In this document: in pieces, positions 12,490 to 18,967 of the stretch
How the letters are laid out: every line of letters starts with the position of its first letter
Position numbering within the stretch: position 1 is the stretch's first letter
Notes under the pieces: model-generated
Seen by the model: the letters and a program-made list of their open reading frames with translations, nothing else
Database searches by the model: none
Told to the model about the DNA's origin: nothing
Virus record (IMG/VR): IMGVR_UViG_3300044489_000065
Location: 1 to 22,567 of that record
Length of the DNA: 22,567 bases
Reading direction: 5' to 3' (one strand)
Origin: a virus
Position numbers and translations under genes: made by a program

Positions 12490-12544
12490 AAAGCGTCAAC
12501 AGCCCTGCCTTAACAGGTGACGCGCACGCCATTAAAACGGCGGC

Positions 12545-13102
12545 ATGGCTACACCCACCACCGAACCGACCACCATTGCCGCAGGCGACACCGTCACATG
12601 GCGGCGCGAGCTGCCGGATTATCCGGCAGGCGAATGGACGCTGAAATACAGGCTGATCAATCTCTCCGGCCCTATCGACATCACCGCCGACGCTGACGGG
12701 GCGGCCCATGCCGTCAGCGTTTCAGCCGAAACAACGGCGACATGGGCTGCTGGAACTTATCTCTGGCAGTCTTTTGTCGAGGCCGGTGCGGTGCGGCATA
12801 CCATCGGCGACGGCACTGTTGTTATCAAGCCAAATATCGCGGCCATGCCGGGCGGTTACGATGCACGATCGACCGCCAGAAAAGCGCTCGATGATGCACG
12901 CGCGGCCCGGGCTGCGTACATCGCCACGAACGGCCATGTGGCGGAGTACGAAATCGCAGGGCGGCGCATGAAATATAAAAGCGCGGCAGAGATCGAGGCC
13001 CATATTCAGGCGCTCGAAAGAGAGGTCGCTTCCGAAGCGAAGGCCGAACGACTGGCCGCAGGCCTGCCGTCCGGGAATCGCGTTTTGGTGAGGTTGCGCT
13101 GA
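12545..13102 (+). CDS. Ig-like N-terminal domain plus gpW-like C-terminus: probable head-tail joining protein (185 aa)
   Basis: It occupies the lambda W position, between terminase and portal. Residues 1-95 are beta-rich (TIAAGDTVTWRRELPDYPAG; LKYRLINLSGPIDI; GTYLWQSFVEAGAVRHTIGDG), resembling an Ig-like/fibronectin-type fold. The C-terminal half, from DARSTARKALDDARAARAAY, contains EYEIAGRRMKYKSAAEIEAH, IQALEREVASE and LPSGNRVLVRLR, which resemble gpW and related connectors. I recall similar unannotated proteins at this position in other prophages. gpW itself is only 68 residues. The SD is weak. The stop overlaps the portal start (TGATG, 13100-13104). Confidence 0.6.
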   Translation: MATPTTEPTTIAAGDTVTWRRELPDYPAGEWTLKYRLINLSGPIDITADADGAAHAVSVSAETTATWAAGTYLWQSFVEAGAVRHTIGDGTVVIKPNIAAMPGGYDARSTARKALDDARAARAAYIATNGHVAEYEIAGRRMKYKSAAEIEAHIQALEREVASEAKAERLAAGLPSGNRVLVRLR

Positions 13103-14532
13103 TGGGGTTTTTTGATTTCTGGCGTAAAAAACCTGCGGCGCACGCACGCCGCTTCGATGCGGCACAGATCAATCGCCTGGTCGCAGGCTGGCAGGGCGCA
13201 GCCAATCGCATCGATGATGACCTTCGCGGCGATCTCGACAGGCTGCGGGCACGAAGCCGCGATCTTGCGAACAACAACGATTATGTCCGCAAGTTTTTAC
13301 GCATCGTGTCGCGCAATGTGGTGGGGCCCGCGGGGTTCATCTTGCAGGCCCGCGCATCGGACAATGGGCGGCCTGACGCACTGGCAAACGCCGCCATCGA
13401 GGCCGCATGGGCCAGTTGGTGCCGTCGGGGTTCTGCCGAGATCAGCGGCAGGCTCTCCTTTGGCGACCTCTGCCGCCAGACGATAAGCGGCGTGGCGCGC
13501 GATGGCGAGGCCATCATCCGCATCCTGCGCGGCAACCATAACGCCGCCCACCTGGCGCTTCAGCCGCTCGACATCAACCGGCTTGAGACAAACAGAAACC
13601 GCGCGGCGGTCAACGGCGAAAACGCGATCGTCATGGGCGTGGAAATGGATGTTTACCAGCGCCCGGTCGCGTACTGGATGAGATTGGCGGGCCAGCAGGC
13701 CGAGCGCATCGACGCACGCGACATCCTGCACATATACCTGCCAGAGCGCGCCGAGCAGACGCGGGGCGTTCCCTGGACGCACAGCGCCATGCTGCGCCTG
13801 CATAACCTCAAGGGGTACGAAGAGGCCGCCATCGTCAACGCGCGCGTCGGCGCTGCCAAGATGGGCTTTTTTGTCACACCGGACGGCACGGGCCGGGAGC
13901 TCGCAAACGACACGGAAGCGGGCGAGTTCATCTCCGAGGTGTCCGCCGGTGAGTTCGGCGTCCTGCCCGCAGGGTACGACTTCAAATCGTTCGATCCGGA
14001 CTACCCGCATCAGCAATTCGGCGAATTCGTCAAATCGCACCTGCGCGGCATCGCGGCGGGCCTCGATGTGGCATACAACGGGCTGGCCAACGACCTCGAA
14101 GGCGTCAACTACTCATCCATCCGCGCGGGCCTGCTCGAAGAGCGCGACCAGTGGACCACGCTTCAGGCCTGGTTCATCGATGCCGTGCTGGAACCGATCT
14201 ATGCCGAATGGCTACCGCTGGCCCTGCTCAACGGCGCCATCACTCTTCCCAACGGGTCAACCCTGCCGATCACGAAGGCCGACAAGTTTGCCGCGCACGA
14301 ATGGCAGGGCCGCAGATGGGCCTGGGTGGACCCGAAAAAAGACATCGAGGCCGCGCGCCTGGCGGTCAAATCCGGCATCGCCAGCCCGCAGCAGATCGCG
14401 GCGCAGAACGGACAGGACATCGAGGATGTGCTGGACGCCATCGCTGCGTTCGAGGCCATGGCCAAGACCAAGGGCGTGAGCCTGATCGACTACGACACCC
14501 AGCAAGAACCGGCGTCAACAGACGCGCCTTAA
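13102..14532 (+). CDS. Portal protein, lambda gpB family (476 aa)
   Basis: The dodecameric channel through which DNA enters the capsid. The N-terminal MGFFDFWRKKPAAHARRFDA and the early motif NNDYVRKFLRIVSRNVVGPA are typical of lambda-type portals, followed by LSFGDLCRQTISGVARDGEA. The LQPLDINRLETN and DILHIYLPERAEQTRGVPW motifs mark the core fold, and SFDPDYPHQQFGEFVKSHLR with YNGLANDLEGVNYSS the stem and crown. The length is near lambda gpB (533 aa); the shorter C-terminus fits the absence of an obvious separate protease-scaffold arrangement like lambda C/Nu3. It lies between the gpW-like protein and the protease-capsid fusion. Confidence 0.95.
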   Translation: MGFFDFWRKKPAAHARRFDAAQINRLVAGWQGAANRIDDDLRGDLDRLRARSRDLANNNDYVRKFLRIVSRNVVGPAGFILQARASDNGRPDALANAAIEAAWASWCRRGSAEISGRLSFGDLCRQTISGVARDGEAIIRILRGNHNAAHLALQPLDINRLETNRNRAAVNGENAIVMGVEMDVYQRPVAYWMRLAGQQAERIDARDILHIYLPERAEQTRGVPWTHSAMLRLHNLKGYEEAAIVNARVGAAKMGFFVTPDGTGRELANDTEAGEFISEVSAGEFGVLPAGYDFKSFDPDYPHQQFGEFVKSHLRGIAAGLDVAYNGLANDLEGVNYSSIRAGLLEERDQWTTLQAWFIDAVLEPIYAEWLPLALLNGAITLPNGSTLPITKADKFAAHEWQGRRWAWVDPKKDIEAARLAVKSGIASPQQIAAQNGQDIEDVLDAIAAFEAMAKTKGVSLIDYDTQQEPASTDAP

Positions 14533-14563
14533 CACTTGACGAAATCACACGGAGACTGCGCCC

Positions 14564-16426
14564 ATGAGCAAATCCATCAAACCCGGCAGCACCGCACACC
14601 GCGCCATCCATGTGGCGCGGGAGTCTGTTGACGCCGAATCGCGCACCGTCTCGCTGGCATTCTCCAGCGAGGCACCCTACGACCGCTGGTGGGGCATCGA
14701 GATACTCGACCACTCGCCCACAAGCATCCGGCTGGGCCGCCTGACCAGCGGCGCGCCGTTGCTGATTGACCACGACAATTCCGTCCGTTCACAAATCGGT
14801 GTTATCGAATCTGTCGAGATCGGGGCCGACCGGGTAGGTCGCGCCACCGTGCGCTTTGGGAAAAGCGCCCTCGCGGACGAAGTGTTCGCCCATGTGCAGG
14901 ATGGCATTGTCCGCAATGTGTCCGTGGGTTACATGATCCACGAGGCAAAACTCATCGAAACCAACAAGGACACCGGGATCGACGCCTACCGTGTCACCGA
15001 CTGGGAACCGTTCGAGGTGTCACTTGTCTCTGTCCCTGCCGACGCCTCCGTAGGCGTAGGCCGCGCCGCCGATTCTGGCGGCACCGTCGAAATCATCGAA
15101 ACCATTGAAACCCTCACCCAAAAGGAATCCATCATGTCCGAAACCACCCTCGAAGAAGCACGCGCCGCAGCCGTTGCCGACTACCGCAAAACCGAACAAA
15201 CCCGCGTCGATACCATCATGGCCATCGGCGAGCAATTCAAGCGCTTCGGCGCCGACAAGATCGCAGCCGAAGCCATCCGCAACGGCGAAACCATCGATGC
15301 CGTGCGCTCCAAGGTCATGGACTTGCTGGACAAGCAGCAAAAGCCCACCGCCGACATCGGCATGAGCGCCGCCGAGGTCAAGAAGTTCAGCGTCGTCCGT
15401 GCGTTGAATGCACTGGCCAACCCGACCGACAGCCGCGCCCGCGAGGCCGCCGCGTTCGAGTTCGAGGCCAGCCGTGCAGCCGCCGAGAAACAGGGCCGCG
15501 AGATCAAGGGCATCCTGGTGCCCAACGATGTGCTCAAGCGTGAGCTGACCGTGGGTACCGCCTCGGCAGGCGGCCACACCGTCGGCACCGACATGCGCAG
15601 CGGCGACTTCATCGACATGCTGCGTAACGCGATGGTGCTCGACAAGATGGGCGTGCGCATGCTGTCCGACCTGGTCGGCAACATCGCAATCCCGAAGCAG
15701 TCTGGCGGCGCGACCTTCTACACGCTGGCAGAATCCGGCAGCGTGACCGGCACCGATCAGGCATTCGCCCAGGTGACGATGTCGCCGAAAACCGGCGCGG
15801 CCAAGACCCAGATCAGCCGCCGCCTGCTGCTGCAATCGAGCATGGACATCGAGGCGCTGGTTCGCAACGACCTGGCCACCGCCATCGGTCTGGGCATCGA
15901 GAACATGGCGATCAACGGCACGGGCTCCAACAACCAGCCCACCGGCATCCTGGCGACCACGGGCATCGGTTCTGTTGTGGGTGGCACCAACGGCGCAGCG
16001 CCGACCTGGGCCAACATGATCGACCTCGAGACCTCGGTCGCGGTCGCGAACGCAGCGGTCGGCAATCTGTCCTACCTGTCCAACGCCAAGGTGCGCGGCA
16101 AGCTCAAGCAGACCTTCAAGAACGCCACCTATGGCGAGCTGCCTGTCTGGGAAAAGGACGGCTCGATGAACGGTTACGCCGCGCACATGACCAATGCGGT
16201 TCCGTCCAACCTGACCAAGGGCACCGCCTCCGGCGTCTGCTCCGCAATCGCATTCGGCAACTGGGCCGACCTGCTGATCGGTCTGTGGGGCGGCCTGGAA
16301 TTGCAGGTTGACCCGTACTCCAGCGGCGATACCGGCGCGGTCATCGTGCGCGCCTTCCAGGACTTCGATGTGGCCGTGCGTAACGCAGTGTCCTTCGCGG
16401 CCATGAAAGACGCCCTGACCGCCTGA
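14564..16426 (+). CDS. HK97-type prohead protease fused to major capsid protein (620 aa)
   Basis: Residues 1-165 form an HK97-like (U35/S78) prohead protease with LLIDHDNS (H70) and RNVSVGYMI (S120), followed by TDWEPFEVSLVSVPADASVG, typical of the end of this domain. Residues 190-290 are a charged helical delta (scaffold-like) domain (ETTLEEARAAAVADYRKTEQ; SKVMDLLDKQQK). From about 320 to 620 is an HK97-fold capsid protein (TVGTDMRSGDFIDMLRNAMV; GENMAINGTGSNNQPTGIL-like segment; VKNAVSFAAMKD-like end). The protease presumably cuts after the delta domain during maturation. An internal SD and ATG at 15134 could make capsid protein without the protease. The SD for 14564 is GGAG, 9 nt upstream. 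Confidence 0.9.
   Translation: MSKSIKPGSTAHRAIHVARESVDAESRTVSLAFSSEAPYDRWWGIEILDHSPTSIRLGRLTSGAPLLIDHDNSVRSQIGVIESVEIGADRVGRATVRFGKSALADEVFAHVQDGIVRNVSVGYMIHEAKLIETNKDTGIDAYRVTDWEPFEVSLVSVPADASVGVGRAADSGGTVEIIETIETLTQKESIMSETTLEEARAAAVADYRKTEQTRVDTIMAIGEQFKRFGADKIAAEAIRNGETIDAVRSKVMDLLDKQQKPTADIGMSAAEVKKFSVVRALNALANPTDSRAREAAAFEFEASRAAAEKQGREIKGILVPNDVLKRELTVGTASAGGHTVGTDMRSGDFIDMLRNAMVLDKMGVRMLSDLVGNIAIPKQSGGATFYTLAESGSVTGTDQAFAQVTMSPKTGAAKTQISRRLLLQSSMDIEALVRNDLATAIGLGIENMAINGTGSNNQPTGILATTGIGSVVGGTNGAAPTWANMIDLETSVAVANAAVGNLSYLSNAKVRGKLKQTFKNATYGELPVWEKDGSMNGYAAHMTNAVPSNLTKGTASGVCSAIAFGNWADLLIGLWGGLELQVDPYSSGDTGAVIVRAFQDFDVAVRNAVSFAAMKDALTA
15121..15136 (+). promoter_or_regulatory. Internal ribosome binding site and start within the protease-capsid fusion
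   Basis: AAAGGA followed 7 nt later by an in-frame ATG at 15134 (codon 191) lies at the protease/capsid junction. Initiation here would give a 430-residue delta-domain plus capsid protein (MSETTLEEARAAAVADYRKT...) at higher levels than the fused protease. The position exactly at the domain boundary suggests a functional secondary start. Confidence 0.6.
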
Positions 16427-16438
16427 TAGGTGCATCAG

Positions 16439-16624
16439 ATGGACGCCATTCGCATCATCGAAAGCTGCTCTACCGCCCACCGTGATTTCGTTCGCGGTGA
16501 GGTGGTGGAGGTAGGCCAAGGCCTGTCGGCAGAGGATGCCGCCACCCTGGTCAGTCTTGGCCGGGCCGTGGTGGCGGATAAGCCAACGCGCAAGAAGGGT
16601 CGGCAGGATGTTCGAGACGCTTGA
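16439..16624 (+). CDS. Small phage protein between capsid and head-tail joining genes (61 aa)
   Basis: The ATG at 16439 has AGGTG 6 nt upstream. The sequence MDAIRIIESCSTAHRDFVRG, then EVVEVGQGLSAEDAATLVSL and a basic tail, contains an SAEDAATLVSLGRAVV motif common in small proteins found between capsid and connector genes. It may take the place of lambda FI or a head-completion factor, but that rests on position alone. Its 3' end overlaps the FII-like gene starting at 16608. Confidence 0.6.
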   Translation: MDAIRIIESCSTAHRDFVRGEVVEVGQGLSAEDAATLVSLGRAVVADKPTRKKGRQDVRDA

Positions 16625-16868
16625 TGTGTTTCTGGCTGAGTTCTCTGTCGCCGTCACGCTGCCGGGCGATGTCGTTGTTCGTGGCCTGTTCGACAACGGC
16701 TTCGTCAACGCGCTGGGCGTTGCAACCGGCGAACGGACGCTCACGATGAAATCGTCCGACATCGAAGGTCTGGCACATTCCCAGGCCGTTGTTGTCGGCG
16801 GCGTTTCGTACAAGGTCGCCCAGATCGAGCCGGATGGCACCGGCATCAGCGTGGTGAGGCTGCAATGA
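16608..16868 (+). CDS. Head-tail joining protein, lambda gpFII-like (86 aa)
   Basis: A small beta-rich protein: MFETLDVFLAEFSVAVTLPG, then VVRGLFDNGFVNALG, ERTLTMKSSDIEGL, VVVGGVSYKVAQIEPDG. The pattern of I/VRGxFD early and SSDxxxL...GxxYxVxxIxPDGTG late matches lambda gpFII (IRGVFDDPEN ... FWVDRVSPDDGG). It forms the head-tail interface. The start at 16608 is preferred, with GAAGGG upstream; a start at 16536 would overlap the previous gene further. The lambda order FII-Z-U continues directly with U here, without Z. Confidence 0.75.
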   Translation: MFETLDVFLAEFSVAVTLPGDVVVRGLFDNGFVNALGVATGERTLTMKSSDIEGLAHSQAVVVGGVSYKVAQIEPDGTGISVVRLQ

Positions 16869-17260
16869 GCCTGCGCGAAAGTGTACTCGCGGCAATCGCC
16901 ACCACGCTCGCATCGGCGGGTGTCGCAGGGGGTCGCGTCTATCGTAGCCGACAGGCTGCGGTCGGTACGCTCCCGGCGGTCACCATCGAGCCCGCCACCG
17001 AGCAGGTCATCGAGATCGTGCTGGGGGCGCTCGACCACACGCTGACGGTCGAGATCACCATCCTGGCCAGCGGCGACACGCCAGACAACGCGGCGGATGC
17101 CACGCTCGAGGCGGCTATATCCGCGCTCACGGCGGATCGCACGCTTGGACTCGGCAGCGCCGTGCAGGTGCAGGCCGGGTATGACATCCGGTGGGACTTC
17201 GATGACTTCGACATGGCTCGCGTCACCGCGGGCATCCAGATACACATGAGGACGACATGA
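16865..17260 (+). CDS. Tail terminator/minor tail protein, gpU-like (131 aa)
   Basis: MSLRESVLAAIATTLASAGV, then GGRVYRSRQAAVGTLPAVTI and ALDHTLTVEITILASGD, then DAADATLEAAISALTAD, ending in a long beta strand (ARVTAGIQIHMRTT). This is the pattern of tail-terminator proteins such as lambda gpU, which cap the tail tube and join it to the head. The length equals lambda gpU (131 aa). It overlaps FII by ATGA and the next small ORF by ATGA. Confidence 0.75.
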   Translation: MSLRESVLAAIATTLASAGVAGGRVYRSRQAAVGTLPAVTIEPATEQVIEIVLGALDHTLTVEITILASGDTPDNAADATLEAAISALTADRTLGLGSAVQVQAGYDIRWDFDDFDMARVTAGIQIHMRTT

Positions 17261-17355
17261 AACAGACCCGCGAAGGCTTCACCTACGACGAAGCCACCCA
17301 CCAGCACATTCCGGTTGCGCCCGCAGCGCCCTCGAAACCACAGAAAAAGGATTAA
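17257..17355 (+). CDS. 32-residue coupled ORF before the tail tube gene
   Basis: MKQTREGFTYDEATHQHIPV, then APAAPSKPQKKD, starts in an ATGA overlap with the gpU-like gene and ends 3 bases before the tail tube ATG. The last codons contain the AAGGA SD of the tail tube gene. The sequence reads like a natural hydrophilic peptide. I do not recognise a family, and part of its role may be translational coupling. Confidence 0.45.
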   Translation: MKQTREGFTYDEATHQHIPVAPAAPSKPQKKD

Positions 17356-17358
17356 GCC

Positions 17359-18345
17359 ATGGCTCGCTTTGTTCGTAATTCCGTTTTGACCGCAAAGGTC
17401 GAGACCACTTATGGCGTGGACGCCTCGCCGACCGGGGCCGCCAACGCGGTGCTGGTGTCCGACCTCTCCATCAACCCGCTCAACGCCAACAACATCGACC
17501 GCGCGCAGATTCGACCGTATTTCGGGTCGAGCGAGCAGCTTGTCGGGTCGGCCTATGTCGAGATCGAGTTTTCGGTCGAGTTCCAGCATTCCGGCGCCGC
17601 CGGAACTGCCGCCGCATGGGACGGTCTGCTGCAAGCCTGCGGCTTTTCTGCCGGGGCGTCTCTCACCTCGCCCGCCCGCGTCGAGCATACGCTGGCGACC
17701 GATTACAGCGCGCTCAAGTCGGCCACCCTCTACTACTACGATGACGGCGCGCTGCACAAGCTGCTGGGCGCACGCGGCACATTCTCGCTTGACCTCACCG
17801 TCGGCTCGCGGCCTGTGCTCAAGTTCAAGTTCACCGGCCTGGATGGCGGCATCACCGCGACGACCAACGCGACACCCACGCTCACGGCATGGAAGGCACC
17901 GCTCGTTGTCACCGACGCCAACACGGGCGCGGTCGTTCTGGGCGGAACCTATTCCGCAGGCACTATCAGCGGCGGCATCGAGCATGTCAGCGGCGGGCTC
18001 GAGATCGACCTGGGCAACAGCGTGCAGTTCATCGACCTGCTCGGCACGGCCTCCGCCAGCGGGCAGAGCGTCGAGATCACCAACCGCGAGGTGAGTGGCC
18101 GGGTGACATTCGACCTGACCGCCGCCAACGAGGCCAGCTTCATGGCATCGGTCAAGGCCAACACGACACAGAGCCTCGGCCTGGTGCATGGCACCACGGC
18201 GGGCTACAAGATGCTCGTACACATGCCGGTGGTACAGCTCATCAACCCGAAGAAGGAAGACCGCGACGGTCGCCGCATGATCGGCTTCGACCTCCGCGCC
18301 ATGCCGTCTTCTGGCAACGATGACATCCGCATCGTGGGGTTGTGA
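17359..18345 (+). CDS. Major tail tube protein (328 aa)
   Basis: MARFVRNSVLTAKVETTYGV, then DASPTGAANAVLVSDLSINP, IDRAQIRPYFGSSEQLVGS and VEIEFSVEFQHSG are typical of phage tail tube proteins (Phage_tube family). A second part (ITATTNATPTLTAWKAPLVV; GGIEHVSGGLEIDLGNSVQF) is beta-rich and ends GFDLRAMPSSGNDDIRIVGL. It polymerises into the tail tube along the tape measure. AAGGA lies 8 nt before the ATG. It is in lambda gpV position, and its stop overlaps the chaperone start (TGATG, 18343-18347). Confidence 0.9.
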   Translation: MARFVRNSVLTAKVETTYGVDASPTGAANAVLVSDLSINPLNANNIDRAQIRPYFGSSEQLVGSAYVEIEFSVEFQHSGAAGTAAAWDGLLQACGFSAGASLTSPARVEHTLATDYSALKSATLYYYDDGALHKLLGARGTFSLDLTVGSRPVLKFKFTGLDGGITATTNATPTLTAWKAPLVVTDANTGAVVLGGTYSAGTISGGIEHVSGGLEIDLGNSVQFIDLLGTASASGQSVEITNREVSGRVTFDLTAANEASFMASVKANTTQSLGLVHGTTAGYKMLVHMPVVQLINPKKEDRDGRRMIGFDLRAMPSSGNDDIRIVGL

Positions 18346-18653
18346 TGCTGAAGCTGAAACCGAATCCGACATTCACTGTCCCGGTCACCATCCCGGTGCC
18401 GGGTGGCGGTGACACCGCCATCGAGATCACCGTCAAGCACATGGGCCGCGCGGCCCTGCGTGCGTTCCTTGATGAGGCCAAGGATCGCGACGACCTGAGC
18501 AATGTGTCCGGGTTCGTCGTTGACTGGCGCGGCGTCGATGTCGGGTTTAGCCAGGATGCGCTGGCCAGCCTCCTCGACGACTACCCGCTGGCCGCCACGG
18601 CGATGCTGGATGCGTACCTTGCCGAGATCGGCAGGGCTGCCGCAAAAAACTGA
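18345..18653 (+). CDS. Tail assembly chaperone G-like (102 aa)
   Basis: MLKLKPNPTFTVPVTIPVPG, then DTAIEITVKHMGRAALRAFLD, VVDWRGVDVGFSQDALASLL and DDYPLAATAMLDAYLAEIGR are typical of phage tail assembly chaperones (Phage_TAC families). It ends GRAAAKN at TGA 18651-18653, directly after the slippery heptamer A AAA AAC. As with lambda gpG, most ribosomes should stop here and a minority slip back by one and continue into the T-like part. It lies between tail tube and tape measure, the canonical chaperone position. The ATG at 18345 overlaps the tail tube stop. Confidence 0.85.
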   Translation: MLKLKPNPTFTVPVTIPVPGGGDTAIEITVKHMGRAALRAFLDEAKDRDDLSNVSGFVVDWRGVDVGFSQDALASLLDDYPLAATAMLDAYLAEIGRAAAKN

Positions 18654-18684
18654 GCGCCGCTGCCCGCTGGCTGGTGGGCGGCGG
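18644..18684 (+). promoter_or_regulatory. Programmed -1 ribosomal frameshift element (slippery A AAA AAC plus stem-loop)
   Basis: The heptamer A AAA AAC (18644-18650) is in the correct phase (GCA AAA AAC TGA). Six bases later a 9-bp stem starts: CCGCTGCCC (18657-18665) pairs with GGGCGGCGG (18676-18684), including one G-U, around a 10-nt loop. A slip by -1 continues at CTG 18650 and reads through to 18967. This matches the lambda G/GT strategy. Confidence 0.9.
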
Positions 18685-18967
18685 ACAGGATGACACCGAG
18701 GCCGCGCTGGCGGCGTTTGGACTACAGGCCGACAGGCCATTGGCCCAGTCGATTGAGATATGGCCAGAGCACGAGCAAGCGGTGTCCGTATTCGCCGCCG
18801 CGCGAACCCAGTGGCGCATGGCGCCGATGGGTGGCGTGGTTGGCCTGGACTACGGCGCACTGCCCGCCGTGCTGGAGATGATGGGCGTGCCGCGTGCCGA
18901 TTGGAACGAGGTTTTTGAACAGATCAGGATCATGGAAACAGAAGCTGTCAGGGTGCTGAACAAATGA
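18650..18967 (+). CDS. T-like extension of the tail assembly chaperone (made by -1 frameshift)
   Basis: This -1 frame continues from the slip site as LSAAARWLVGGGQDDTEAAL, then AAFGLQADRPLAQSIEIWPE, FAAARTQWRMAPMGGVVGLD and PAVLEMMGVPRADWNEVFEQ, ending RVLNK. The motif AFG...IWPEH...AVSVFAAARTQW...G...GLDY resembles DUF1799-type tail chaperone extensions of other phages. It has no credible start of its own; a GTG at 18674 lacks an SD. It is therefore expressed as a G-T fusion of about 207 residues from 18345 to 18967. Its stop overlaps the tape measure ATG (18964-18967). Confidence 0.85.
   Translation: MSAAARWLVGGGQDDTEAALAAFGLQADRPLAQSIEIWPEHEQAVSVFAAARTQWRMAPMGGVVGLDYGALPAVLEMMGVPRADWNEVFEQIRIMETEAVRVLNK

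Noticed and set aside
15020-17245. 741-residue open frame on the minus strand under capsid, FII and U genes
   Set aside because: It is antisense to well-recognised structural genes, has low-complexity H/G/D-rich translation typical of GC-rich shadow frames, and no SD or promoter.
16939-18372. 477-residue minus-strand frame under the tail tube gene
   Set aside because: Shadow of the U-like and tail tube genes; no recognisable domain.
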